Below, piece after piece: positions 49,080 through 59,406 of a DNA stretch of 64,000 bases. The translations under genes and the position numbers were made by a program. Position 1 is the stretch's first letter. Each line of letters begins with the position of its first letter. The notes below the pieces were generated by a model that was not told the origin of the DNA, did not search any database, and worked only from the letters and a program-made list of their open reading frames with translations. The stretch spans positions 806,001 to 870,000 of the forward strand of contig CAVWLB010000008.1 of the NCBI GenBank assembly GCA_963755695.1. Direction: 5' to 3'. This DNA is from QHWT01 sp963755695 (GTDB taxonomy: Bacteria > Acidobacteriota > Vicinamibacteria > Vicinamibacterales > 2-12-FULL-66-21).

Positions 49080-49571
49080 TTACCGCCCGGTCAGCGGCTT
49101 CTGCGGGTTGTCGGTGGCATTGACATAGTAGATGTCGAACGGCCCTTCGAGATTGACCTGAACGACCGTGGGAATCGTCGTCCACGCGAAGTGGTGCATG
49201 TTCGGGGGGAGCGACACGAAGCCGCCGGCCTCGAGCGTCTCGCTCGCGCCGCGGTCCAGCGTCTCTCCCATGCCGACGTGAAAAGTTCCTGACAGCACGG
49301 TTACACGTTCGGCCATGCTGTGCCAGTGCGGCGGGATGCTGTAGTTGGCTGGAAAGCGCAGCCGCAGAGTGCTTGGCCCTCTTTCAGCCGGGTTCCCTTC
49401 AAGGACGGCAATCTCCGCCCCCGCCGGAAAGACAGGTGGAGCGGGCCCCCACTGTACCTTGTCGGCGGGTACCAGGAGGTGCGCGGATTGCGTCAGAACG
49501 GGCGCAACTGCGAAGGCCAGGCTGAGGCTGATGGACGCGAGTACGAGGGTGGAACAACGATTGATGCTCAT
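49080..49571 (-). CDS. Secreted cupin-domain protein
   Basis: 163 residues; AGAAAGGAAG precedes the ATG; signal peptide STLVLASISLSLAFAVAPVL. The cupin core is RFPANYSIPPHWHSMAERVT (HxH and Glu) followed by FHVGMGETLDRGASETLEAG and GFVSLPPNMHHFAWT (second-motif His), with strong similarity to DUF4437/ChrR-like cupins. The stop is 7 bp from the next start (FAD oxidoreductase), so the two form an operon. Metal-dependent dioxygenase or ligand-binding protein. Confidence 0.82.
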   Translation of the reverse strand: MSINRCSTLVLASISLSLAFAVAPVLTQSAHLLVPADKVQWGPAPPVFPAGAEIAVLEGNPAERGPSTLRLRFPANYSIPPHWHSMAERVTVLSGTFHVGMGETLDRGASETLEAGGFVSLPPNMHHFAWTTIPTVVQVNLEGPFDIYYVNATDNPQKPLTGR

Positions 49572-49683
49572 AAGCTTCCTTTCTGGTTCAACAGCCTATG
49601 AGGACGACCGTTCCCGAAACGTTCGCGAAAGCGTTCTTCCGCAATTGCACGTCCTGTAAGCCTTTCGGCACCGCCCGTCGCTG

Positions 49684-49701
49684 GTGGTCCGATCGGACCA
49701 C
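49684..49701. promoter_or_regulatory. 18-bp perfect palindrome between regulator and cupin gene
   Basis: GTGGTCCGATCGGACCAC is identical to its reverse complement. It touches the stop codon of the SARP-type regulator (49701) and lies about 110 bp upstream of the cupin/oxidoreductase operon. It could be an operator or the stem of a terminator, but no T-run follows. Confidence 0.5.
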
Positions 49702-52700
49702 TAGGTGGCACTCGCGATCGAGGACGCGAGAATCCGCCGCTCCAGCGCACGGCTGTGCTGGGCACGGGCGAGCGCCAGCGCATGCTGCAGCGTGGCTTCT
49801 CGCTCCGACAGCTGATCCAAGCCACTCTTCTGAAGATAGAGCGCCGGCAGCCACCATAGATCGCCTCGCTCGAGCGCCATCGCGATCGCCGCATTCACGA
49901 TCGATGCGGCGCGATCGCGCAGGCCCAGGCGGCTGTACGTCTCGCCGAGTAAGGACAAGTAGTATGGGCGCCGCGCCTGCGCACGCTGCCGATCGAGTCG
50001 ATCGAGCGCCGATTCGATGATCTCGATGCCTTCCGCCGGCCGTTCGTGCCCGCGTGCCCAGCCAATCAGCACCTGCGCCCAGTCACCGTAATACGCGAAT
50101 CCGTATCGAGCACAGCGATCGACCACCGCTTCCGAGCACGCGAGCACTCGACGGGTGTCGAGACGCATCTGATGAAGGAGTCCCGCATACGCGAGCGCGA
50201 GGGTCTCACTGTACAAGTGGTCGAGTCGCCGGGAGAGCGCGATCGCCTCGTCGGCGCACGCGATCGCGGTACTCTCGTGTCCGAGGAGCCACAACCCGTG
50301 TGCGTGCCAGGCGTTCGCGAACACGCCGAGGTCGGATCCGAGCGCAGAGCGCTGCGGATGACGCTCGTCATAAGCTGCGAGCGCGGCCTCGAAGTGTTGC
50401 TTCGACGCGTCCAGGTCGCCAACACTCAAAAGCGTGCCGCCCATTGCGTGGTGTGCCTCACAGCGGCACGATGGGTCGACGAGGCTGCGCTCTAGCGCCT
50501 GCTGCGAGACCTCGCGCGTGCCTTTCAAGTTGCCGAGCATATATCGCAGCGTAAACGCCACCCATAGCCAGCGCACCGGGACCTGTCCGCGGCCGTCGAC
50601 CGCCGATAGCGTGAACACGCGATCGAGGTTCTGCTCGACTTCCGGTGCGGCGTAGCCGCGGCCGGAGTTCAACGCCACCGAAAGGCCCGATCGCAGCGCA
50701 AGCTCTCGCTCGTCGCGATCGCGACCCCCCGGCAGCATCTCCAGGAGCGACAGTGCGTGCATCGAACAGCGGATCGCTTCCTCGTGCGCCGACAGGCGCG
50801 CGGCCGACGCGACCGCACGTTCGAGAAACTGAACCGCGCGCGCTGGCTGACCTCCGCGATCGAGGTGCACGGCAATTGACGCACTCACGTCGTCCAGCCG
50901 ATCAGCAAAGAGGAGCTCCATCGCCTGCGCGATCCGGCGGTGAATCAGACGCCGGCGCGCCGGGCCGATGCCTGCGTAGGCGACTTCGCGAATGCGATCG
51001 TGGCTGAAATCCCATCCTTCATGGGACTGCACACGGACAATCTGGCGGCGCCACAGTTCGTCGAGCGCGCGCACGAGGCCGTCTTCTTCGAGGTCGCTCG
51101 CATGCGCCAGAATGTCAAAGCGGAAATCCCGCCCCACGGCTGCGGCCACCTCAGCCACTGCCCGCGCGTCTTCCGAGAGCAGGGCCAGTCGTGCGGCGAC
51201 GATGGACTGTACGCGCGGGGGCGCGTCTCCCGACGGACCGGGCTGTTTCGCGAACTCCATCCGTCCACGCTCGACGATGAATAGCGGATGACCTTCGGTA
51301 TCCCGGAATGTGCGCGCCAGCGCGGTCTCGTCCAGCGGATGCTCGGCAACTTCGCCCGCCAGTAGCCCCGTCGCTGTCCGATCGAGGGGGCCGAGGGTGA
51401 TCGCGATCATCCGGGTGTCGCGCTCCAGATGACGGAGCAACCGCACGAGCGGGGGGTTGTCCTGTTCCTCCTCGGCGCGCACCGTTGCGACGATCAAGCA
51501 GCGCGTGGACGACGAGCGAAGGAAATAGTGGAGCCATTCGAGGGTGTCGCCATCGGCCCACTGCAGATCGTCGATGACGAGAACAACCGGAGCCGCCGCC
51601 GCGACTGCCCGCGCGAGCGCGTCGAAGAAGGGGAGTCGCTGCCAGCTCTCGAGATGCCGGTCCGGGGCAGGAACGTCGGGACGTACGGCCAGGAGGTCGG
51701 GACAGAGCCTCGCGACATCGGTCATCGATGCAAGGTCGAGCCGCATCACTGCCGGCCGGAGTGCCTCGCTTTTCAACCACGCAGCAATCGGGGCGTACGC
51801 CAGCCGCCCTTCGCCGGCGTAGCATCGGGCACTGACCGCGTTGATGCCATTGACACGCGACCAGTGCATCAGTTCTTCCGCGAGCCTGGTCTTGCCGATG
51901 CCTGCCTCACCGCGGATCACGAACAACCGCCGTCCCGTGGCGGCCGTGCGCCACGCGTCAAGCAAAGCATTCCATTCCGGTTGCCGGCCCACGAGCGGAT
52001 ACACTGCCGTGCGCGGCGGCGCAGGCGTTGCGGGTGCCGCAGCGTCGAGATCGAGGATTTCGCGGTAAGTGATTCGCGTGGCCGCGCTCGGCTGAACGCC
52101 GAGTTCTTTTTTCAACAGCGCGGCGCACTGCTGGTAGAGATGCAGGGCGGTGGCACGCTCGCCGCGGCGGGCGTGACAGCGCATGAGCGTGCACCAAGCC
52201 TGTTCGTCAAGCGGATCGAGCCGCAGCAGCTGGTGCGCACGCTCGATGGCATCGGCGAAACTGCGATCCTGCTCGAGGCCGGCGACCAGCCGGACCAAGA
52301 CCTGCTGTGCACGCTGATGAAGCCGTTCACGATCGGCGCTGATCCACTCGCCCGCACAGTCAGGGAGGAGAGATCCGCCTGTACAAGACAGCTGCCTCCT
52401 GCAGCGCGGCTCGGTTCCCCTGCAGGCCGCGATCGGCCGCGGCCTCGAAAGCGATCACGTCCACGATCGCGCCGGATTCACCACGCCACGCAATGGTGCG
52501 CGAGCCCACATCGATCAAGGTCTCCACGCCGGGCCAGCCTTCGCGCAGATGATGCAGTTCGCGCCGTAGATTGGTCAGTGCCTGAACGTCACTCGATTCC
52601 GGCCACAGCGAGCCGCTGACCCGCTGCCGCGGGAGTGGACCGCTGCGAGCGTGAAGGACGAGGAAGGCGATGAGCTGCTGCTGTCGCGCGCTCGGCGCAT

Positions 52701-52776
52701 GCGGAGAAGGCCGCCCATCCGTGAGTAAACGGAACCCCCCGAGCAGGTCGATGCGCAGCGAGGGGGAACCGGCCAC
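49701..52776 (-). CDS. SARP-type (BTAD) regulator with AAA ATPase and TPR domains (one frameshift)
   Basis: About 1,024 residues after repair. The N-terminus is a SARP DNA-binding domain (LRIDLLGGFRLLTDGRPSPH, VSGSLWPESSDVQALTNLRR with ELHHLREGWPG), then the BTAD helical domain (RAHQLLRLDPLDEQAWCTLM). The ATPase follows: FVIRGEAGIGKTRLAEELMH (Walker A) and VVLVIDDLQWADGDTLEWLH (Walker B). The last 400 residues are TPR-like helices. Such proteins are transcription activators resembling AfsR and LAL-type regulators. An extra base before GATC near 52377 breaks the frame; without it the protein reads straight through. It probably controls the cupin/oxidoreductase genes just downstream. Confidence 0.87.
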
Positions 52777-52955
52777 GTTTCAAGGTTACACGTGAAGCGC
52801 TGCCGGCCACTTGCTGAAGTGGAAATACATGCCGCCTCCAACCAACAGTGCGGCATCAGCCGGCCCCCGATGAGTTCGAAATTTCGACGAGGCAGGACGG
52901 CAAAATGAAATCATGAAACAAAGAGGGGAGATTTTGCTCAAGCAGGGGGGAAGCA

Positions 52956-54235
52956 TCAGGCTTCCTCAGCCAGACTGACCCTGTCGTTCATCAGCAACCA
53001 GTAGGCGAGCGCGCCGGCGATGAGGATGAATCCGCAGACGATGAAAGCGGAAGCAAACGACCCGGTCCTGTGCGCAATGGCACCGGTCAGCCACGGCGCG
53101 ATGATGCCGGCCACATTCCCGCCAAAATTCTGAATGCCGGATACGGTGCCCACGAGACGCTTCGTGCAGCACGCCTGCGTGATGCTCCAGGTATTGGGTG
53201 CGGCGAGACCGAGACCACAGAGGGAGGTCACCAATAGCCAGACCGCCGTTGCGTTGTCGTGGACGAGCCCGGCGGGCACGATGGCGAGCGCGATCGCGAA
53301 GCCGATCGCAATGAACGTCTTTCGCACGCGCAGCTCACGAAAGCCGGCGGCAATCAGTCGATCGGTGGCGACGCCGGACAGCCACGATCACGAGAGACAT
53401 CACCAGGAACGGCACGGACGCGTGAAATGCCATTTGCGCAGGCGTGAAGTGACGTTCCAGCCGGAGATAGCCGGGCAGCCAATAGACAAACACGAACCAG
53501 ACGTAGTCGAACGCAAAGAAGCCGAGGAACGTCCCGAGGACCGTGGGGTGGCGAAGGAGGCCGAAGCTCGAGGCAAACGAAAAGCGATTCGAAACGCTTG
53601 CCGCGCCGCGGCTCGCACCCGAAGGTTCCCAACGCCGCAAGACGATCAGCCAGGGCACGATCCACAGCAACGGCGCGAGGCCGGCGATGACGAAGAACAT
53701 CCGCCAGCCATAGAGCGCAATCAGTCCAACGCCCGCGGCGTTCACCAGCGCCTGTCCAAGCCGGACGCCGATCAGATAGCTGGAATTCACGAGCCCACGC
53801 TGAGTGTCGAGGAACCAATTGGCAACGGTGCGCGCGCTCGCCGGAAACGCGACCGACTGGCCAACGCCCATCGTGACTCGGAAGAACATGATCGCAGCGA
53901 TGTCACGAAACGTGCCGGTCAGCGCACAGGCAATCGACCACAGCGCGAAGCCACAGGCGTAGGCGCGACGAACGCCGAAACGGTCCACAATCCAGCCCGA
54001 CGGCACCTGCATGAAGCAGTAGCACCACGAAAAGGCCGACAAGCATCAGGCCCATCGTTTCGGTATTGATTGCGAGGTCTCGAATCATGAATGGAGCGGC
54101 GACCGAGAGGGTGCCGCGCTGCGCATAGCAGAACGTCATTCCGCTCACTAGCAGTGCGACCAGGCCCCAGCGCCCGGTGGCGCTCCGGACGTCGTCGGCG
54201 TCCTGCACGGCAGCGATGCCGCCGCTGGTTGGCAT
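52956..54235 (-). CDS. MFS transporter, ACS-like (two frameshifts)
   Basis: About 425 residues after repair, 12 membrane helices. Features: YAQRGTLSVAAPFMIRDL, QVPSGWIVDRFGVRRAYACG (motif A), FFRVTMGVGQSVAFPASART, WFLDTQRGLVNSSYLIGVRL, and late LGLAAPNTWSITQACCTKRL with GIQNFGGNVAGIIAPWLTG. The last segment and the order of motifs match the anion:cation symporter (ACS) family, which imports sugar acids and similar anions. One-base insertions near 54035 and 53385 split the frame into three. Start ATG at 54235, after AGGGACCTCGTG. Substrate unknown. Confidence 0.82.
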
Positions 54236-54398
54236 CACGAGGTCCCTGTGTCGAAGGCGCAGCATCCTATCACGCGGACGTTGATGAATAGCGGCGATAT
54301 ACGCCCGCCCATCGGCGGCGAACCGTTCATGTAAACTACGCGCTTCCCGACAATGGCCGAGCGCGCGGCATGTCCGCCTATGATTGACGCAACCGGCC

Positions 54399-54540
54399 GC
54401 GATCTGGATCGCGAACCTGATTCGCTACAAGCGTGAAGGCTTCAAGCCGGACCGGGACCTCATCGTCGCGCTCACGGCTGACGAAGAGGGTGGTGGTACG
54501 ATCGCGACCACATCCGCTTTCACGGACGCGACGAGCGCCT
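54399..54540 (+). pseudogene. M20-family peptidase fragment
   Basis: About 47 codons match the metal-site region of M20/M28-like dipeptidases: IWIANLIRYKREGFKPDRDL then IVALTADEEGGG, where the D-E-E pair is the catalytic Glu and a metal ligand. The expected DGAxG just upstream is replaced by unrelated sequence and the frame ends soon after. Relic of a 450-residue secreted peptidase. Confidence 0.65.
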
Positions 54541-54701
54541 GAAGGTGCAGTCATTCTATGAGGTCAGACGTTCCTGTACGAGCTGGTGAAGCGTCTGACA
54601 TCGAGTCAGTAGGAGTTGCGCGTCACGCTGAAGGCGCATGAGGCACAATTTGCCCGGTGGTTTGTGCCTCTGTCATCAGGTCACGCACAGAGGGTAAGGC
54701 A

Positions 54702-56137
54702 ATGAGCGAGCAAGAAGAAGATTTCGCCGCGATGTTCGAGGCGTCCGTCAAGGCGCGCCAGTTCGATCGGGGCCAGACCATCGAGGGCACCATCGTCGGC
54801 GTTCGGCGCCGAAGTGGCCTTCGTCGACGTCGGCGGCAAAGGCGAGGCCGAGATCGACCTCGCGGAACTGAAGGACGCCGACGGCAACGTCGAGGTGTCG
54901 GTCGGCGACCGCATCCAGGCGATGGTCGTCTCGACCAGCGGCGGCATCGTGCTCTCGCGCAAGGGCGTGCGCAACGCCGCCACGCAGCGCGAGCTCGAGG
55001 ACGCGTTCCAGGCCGGACTCGCCGTGGAAGGCAAGGTGGAGAAAGCCGTGAAGGGCGGCTACGAGGTGCGCCTCGCCCGCGAGCGCGCGTTCTGTCCGCT
55101 CTCGCAGATCGACATCGTCCGCACCGCGGACCCGGCGGTGCACGAAGGGCAGGTCTACGCGTTCCGCATCATCGAGTACAAGGACGGCGGGAAGAACATC
55201 GTCGTCTCCCGGCGCAAGCACCTCGAGGAGCAGCAGCGCGCCAGCGCCGCGGAGGTGCGCAAGTCGATCGTGCCCGGCGCGGTGCTCACCGGACGGGTCG
55301 CATCGGTGCTGGAGTTCGGTGCCTTCGTGGACCTTGGCGGCGGCATCCAGGGCCTGCTCCATGTGTCCGAAATGGGCTGGTCGCGCGTCACCAATCCCAA
55401 TGAGATCGTCGCGGCCGGTGACCAGATCACCGTGAAGGTGCTGCGTGTGGACGACGCCACGCAGAAGATCTCGCTCGGGCTGAAGCAGCTCCTGGACGAT
55501 CCGTGGACCACGGTGGCCACCACCTACGAGGTGGGCCAGGTGCGCACGGGCCGCGTCACGCGCGTGGCGGACTTCGGCGCGTTCGTGGAGCTGGAGCCGG
55601 GCATCGAAGGGTTGGCGCACGCCTCTACGTTTGCTCCGACGGGTCGCACCGGAGGGTGGGCGAAGTCGGTGGCCGTGGGCTTGACCGGCGCGTTCGAGAT
55701 CCTGAGCATCGACACCGCGCAGAAGCGCATCGGCGTCGCGCTCGTGGACGAAGGGTCTTCGCGGGCGGCGGGAGCCACGTCGCCACAGGGCGCGATCGTG
55801 CCCGGTGCGATCGTGACCGGCAAGGTGGAGCGTCACGAGAAGTTCGGCGTGTTCGTGTTCCTGTCGCCGGGGCGCACCGGCTTGATGCCGTTCGCCGAAA
55901 CGGGCGTGGATCGCGACATGGACATGCTGAAGGCGTTCCCGATCGGCAGCGAGGTGGAGGTCGTGGTGCTCGAGGTCGATCCGACGGGCCGCCGCATTCG
56001 CCTCAGCAAGAAGGCGGTGGCGGAGCAGCGGGAGCAGGCGGAACTGCGCGACTACGCCGCGAGGCCGGATGCTGCGCCCACTGACCTCGCTGGGATCGCT
56101 GGCCGACAACCTGCGTGACGCCCTCAAGGGGCGCTGA
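54702..56137 (+). CDS. rpsA: Ribosomal protein S1-like, five S1 domains (two frameshifts)
   Basis: About 477 residues after repair. Five OB-fold S1 domains follow in order: GQTIEGTIVGV (near 25), GLAVEGKVEKAVKGGYEV, VPGAVLTGRVASVLEFGAFV with GLLHVSEMGWSRV, VGQVRTGRVTRVADFGAFVE, and VPGAIVTGKVERHEKFGVFV with GLMPFAETGV. Domains 3-5 are the canonical GAFV type. It binds mRNA on the 30S subunit. The protein is short for rpsA (five domains, not six) and could be a paralogue. An extra T near 54807 and an extra base before GATC near 56091 shift the frame; repair gives the natural end AGSLADNLRDALKGR. Confidence 0.85.
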
Positions 56138-56240
56138 GCTGGAGCCTGAGGATCGAATGGTCACAGTGCAGGTGGGTCGCGTCAGTCTCTAAACCGCCGA
56201 CCCGCGGCTCGCGGTCGTCGCGACCGAGGCTGGGGATCAA

Positions 56241-57245
56241 CTACGAGTCAGGATCATCGGCCGCATACACCCGATCGCTTTCATCGGACGCCTCTGCGAG
56301 ATCCGACGCATACTTCAGGGGCACCTGCTGCCGAGTGTCCTGGTTCATGTTTACGATCAGATCGGCGAGCAGACCCGTGAACACGATCTGGGAACCGACC
56401 AGAACGAGCAGTACCCCGAACGTCAGGAGCGGACGCCTGCCGATCGGCTGACCCTGGAACCAGATAACCGTGAGATAGGTCAGCAGCGCCAACCCCACCA
56501 AAAACAGCGCCGATCCGACTTTGCCGAAGAAATGAAGCGGCCGTCTCGTGTACTTGACGAGAAAGAACAGCGTCAGCAGGTCAGGCAGCTCGGTCAGAAC
56601 CTTGGTCCAACGATACTTCGAGGCGCCATATCGCCGTTCGTGGTGGCGCACGGGAACTTCCGCGACTCGAAACCCCATCTCGCTCGCGATCAGCGGGATG
56701 AACCGGTGCATGCCGCCATACAGCTGCAGCTCCTTCGCCACATTCGCTCTATACAGCTTCAGCCCGCTGTTCATGTCCTTGAACGATGCGCCGAAGAGCA
56801 TCCGGACCACAACGAGATTGAATGCCTTGGAGGACAGAACCTTCAACAGTCCATCCCGGCGGTCCTTTCTCCAGCCACCGACGATGTCGAGCTGTCTCTC
56901 GGTCATCTGCTCGTACATCTGCTGGAGCTCGCCCGCATCGTCCTGAAGGTCGGCATCCATCGTCAGGATGTAGCGGCCCTTGCTCCGCCGGAAGCCGCAC
57001 TCGAGGGCGGCAGACTTACCGAAATTCTTCCTGAACGAGAAGATGCGGATCGCCGGGTGAGCCGCAGCGAGCCGTCGCAGCCGGTCGAGCGTGTCATCCG
57101 TGGAACCGTCGTCGATGAAGAGGATCTCGTAATCGCGACCGACGGCTCCGAGCGCCTGCTCGATCGATGACAGCAGCTCGTCAACGCTGTCACGCTCGTT
57201 GTGGACCGGGATCACGATCGAGAATAATGGCTGGTCACTTTTCAC
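56241..57245 (-). CDS. GT2 family polyprenyl-phosphate glycosyltransferase
   Basis: 334 residues. GT-A fold typical of dolichol/undecaprenyl-phosphate mannosyl-, glucosyl- and arabinosyl-transferases (DPMS, GtrB, ArnC): FSIVIPVHNERDSVDELLSS, YEILFIDDGSTDDTLDRLRR, FGKSAALECGFRRSKGRYIL, TMDADLQDDAGELQQM (DxD), MNSGLKLYR. Two C-terminal membrane helices (ALFLVGLALLTYLTVIWF, LLTFGVLLVLVGSQIVFTGL) anchor it. It makes lipid-linked sugar donors for GT-C enzymes such as those at 1740 and 60459. Divergent from the flippase gene, with a 260-bp gap. Confidence 0.9.
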   Translation of the reverse strand: MKSDQPLFSIVIPVHNERDSVDELLSSIEQALGAVGRDYEILFIDDGSTDDTLDRLRRLAAAHPAIRIFSFRKNFGKSAALECGFRRSKGRYILTMDADLQDDAGELQQMYEQMTERQLDIVGGWRKDRRDGLLKVLSSKAFNLVVVRMLFGASFKDMNSGLKLYRANVAKELQLYGGMHRFIPLIASEMGFRVAEVPVRHHERRYGASKYRWTKVLTELPDLLTLFFLVKYTRRPLHFFGKVGSALFLVGLALLTYLTVIWFQGQPIGRRPLLTFGVLLVLVGSQIVFTGLLADLIVNMNQDTRQQVPLKYASDLAEASDESDRVYAADDPDS

Positions 57246-57507
57246 AGCGGTCTCCCGGTTGTTTCATTCAGTCATCAGGCCCGTATGAGCCTAGCCGCGA
57301 GCAGCAAAGCCGGGCGTGAAGGAAATGGGTCGGCGGCGTGGACACATTGTCTGTAAGTTCGACGCTCAAATCCAGGGATCCGCAATGCACCCGGCGCCGG
57401 TGCGATTGCGCTTGCCGCAAGCGCTGCACGGGCCGTAAGGTGTTCAGGATCCGACCAATGGCAAGCCATGGAAGAAAGTCGACGAGACGCCGGGTGGCCC
57501 CCGCAAC

Positions 57508-58491
57508 GTGAGCGCCCGCGAGACTGACGCCTGGGCGCCCACCGAGGACGCTCGGGCCGCGCCCGCGGGCGGCCGCTCGCACAAGTATCGTGTGGTCACT
57601 CTGGTCGCGATCGTCCTGATCGCGGCGATGGCAGTGTACTTCCTGGCGCGACGCGAGGAGGTCGCGTACTTCCGACGGCTATCACTTGCCGTCGTCCTGC
57701 TCACGCTCCTCTTTCAGTTCGTGTCGCAACTACTCTGGAACGGCGCGATGCTCCTGCCCTTGCGGACGTACATGAAGCTTGGATACTGGGAGCTGTTTGT
57801 CGTGCGGGCCGGCGGCGTGCTTGCCAGCTACGGCGTGCCGGTCGCCGGAAACATCGGTGTCCGGCTGGCGTACCTCAGACGTCGAGGGCTCGACTACTCG
57901 CAGTTTGCCTGGGCGACGATCACGAGCAACATCCTTGGCCTGGCGGCTGCAGCCGCACTCGGGCTCATCGCGCTCGGGATGCTGAGGATGCGCGCGGGAA
58001 GCGTCCCGGGGCCTGTCGTGGCACTGAGTGCTGCGGTGTCACTGCTGGGGCTTGGCGGACTGGCGGCACTCGGCTTTCTTCCACGGCTTGCAGGACACAC
58101 CCGGTTTCAGAGATGGCCCTGGCTGTCCGGTATGAGCGGGCACGAGATAAACCGCCGGACGATTGTTTCCGTTGTCGTCTTCTCGTTGGGCCGCCACGGC
58201 TTCAACTTTCTGTCCTTTGGTCTCCTGTATCAGGCGCTGCTACAGGCTCCGCGCGAGTTCCTGAACGGTGGGCTGGTGTACGCGATCACGACACCGATCA
58301 GGATCGTCTCGATCACGCCTGGGAACCTTGGCATCAATGAATGGGTCACGGCGGCCGTGGGAATGATGCTCTCCTTTGACGTGACCACCGGGCTGATCGT
58401 CGCGCTGGTGTTCAGAGTGCTCTCCTTCGCGGCTCAAACGCTTGGCGGGTTGTCTGCGGCAGCGTGGCTCGCGTTGCGAAGTGGGGAGTGA
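57508..58491 (+). CDS. Lysylphosphatidylglycerol synthase-like (UPF0104) flippase-type membrane protein
   Basis: 327 residues with about eight membrane helices, GTG start. It resembles the membrane half of MprF/AglD-type proteins (LPG_synthase_TM): YWELFVVRAGGVLASYGVPV with AGNIGVRLAYLRRRGL, LGRHGFNFLSFGLLYQALLQ, YAITTPIRIVSITPGNLGIN with EWVTAAVG. The late ITPGNLGINEW is the family hallmark. Proteins of this fold move lipids or lipid-linked sugars between leaflets. It is followed by two GT2 genes; the next GTG lies 2 nt after its stop, so translation is coupled. Confidence 0.82.
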   Translation: MSARETDAWAPTEDARAAPAGGRSHKYRVVTLVAIVLIAAMAVYFLARREEVAYFRRLSLAVVLLTLLFQFVSQLLWNGAMLLPLRTYMKLGYWELFVVRAGGVLASYGVPVAGNIGVRLAYLRRRGLDYSQFAWATITSNILGLAAAAALGLIALGMLRMRAGSVPGPVVALSAAVSLLGLGGLAALGFLPRLAGHTRFQRWPWLSGMSGHEINRRTIVSVVVFSLGRHGFNFLSFGLLYQALLQAPREFLNGGLVYAITTPIRIVSITPGNLGINEWVTAAVGMMLSFDVTTGLIVALVFRVLSFAAQTLGGLSAAAWLALRSGE

Positions 58492-58493
58492 CG

Positions 58494-59406
58494 GTGAAAA
58501 TCACGGTCATCATTCCGTTCAGGAATGCGCTGCCGCAATTACCGGCCCTGGTGAGTGCTCTGGAGCGCCAGAGGTTGCCACCCGACACGTTCGACGTCAT
58601 CTGGATCGATGATGCCTCCGAAGATGGAGGGAGCGCCTGGCTGCAGAAGCGCCTGCCACCGGGATGGCGTCTGCTGGTGCAGCCGGAGCGGCGAGGGGCG
58701 TATGCCGCACGCAATGCCGGCCTCAGGGTGGCGTCAGCCGATTTCGTGGCATTCACCGATGTCGATTGTCGCCCTCATGAGGACTGGATTGAACGAGGGT
58801 TCGCCTGGCTCTCGGCCGCACCGCGTGTGGCCGGTCGGGTCCAGCTCGAGCTGTCGCGCTCTCCCTCGACGCCAGAACTGGTGGACGCGGGCAGATTTCT
58901 TCGTCAGCGTCGGTACGTCGAGGAGGGCTTCGGCGCCACGGCCAACCTTTTCGTCGAGAGGCGAGTGTTCGACGAGGTCGGCGGGTTCGATGAACGCCTC
59001 AAGTCGGGGGGAGACTACGAATTCGGCCTGCGATGCTCGCTGGCCGGCATCCCGATTCGCTACGCCGACGACGTCGTGGTCAGCCATCCGGCGCGCACGA
59101 CGCTCCGCGAGCTCCTCTCGAAGAGCGAACGCGTCGGGTTCGGTACAGGGCAGCTGATTCGGCGCCGAGGGATTTCCAGAGAACGGCTTGCCGCACGTAT
59201 CACCGATCGATTCGCGCTGGCGGGACAGCGCGGGGCCACCGAACGGCAGATCCCGATCGCAGATCGCAGGCGGCAGCTTCTTCGTAAAGGGCGTGCATCT
59301 TCTCGTTCTGTTTGCCACAATTGCCGGTGGACTCAGAGGCTTCCTCTTTCCCGGGCCGGCGGAATCCGCCGATGGACACGATCGTTTGAAGAAAGGCTTC
59401 GCATGA
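58494..59406 (+). CDS. GT2 glycosyltransferase A (one frameshift)
   Basis: About 303 residues after repair. GT-A motifs: VKITVIIPFRNALPQLPALV, FDVIWIDDASEDGGSAWLQK, ERRGAYAARNAGLRVASADF, FTDVDCRPHEDWIERG (DxD at about 85), GGFDERLKSGGDYEFGLRCS (ED motif). The end is hydrophobic (GVHLLVLFATIAGGLRGFLF), a possible membrane anchor. A net insertion of one base near 59255, probably before GATC, runs the frame into the following gene and makes the two look like one 655-residue protein. Restored, its TGA overlaps the next ATG (ATGA, 59403-59406). Confidence 0.82.

Noticed and set aside
51429..52619. 396-codon plus-strand frame opposite the SARP-type regulator
   Set aside because: Antisense shadow; the minus strand carries SARP, Walker A and Walker B motifs.
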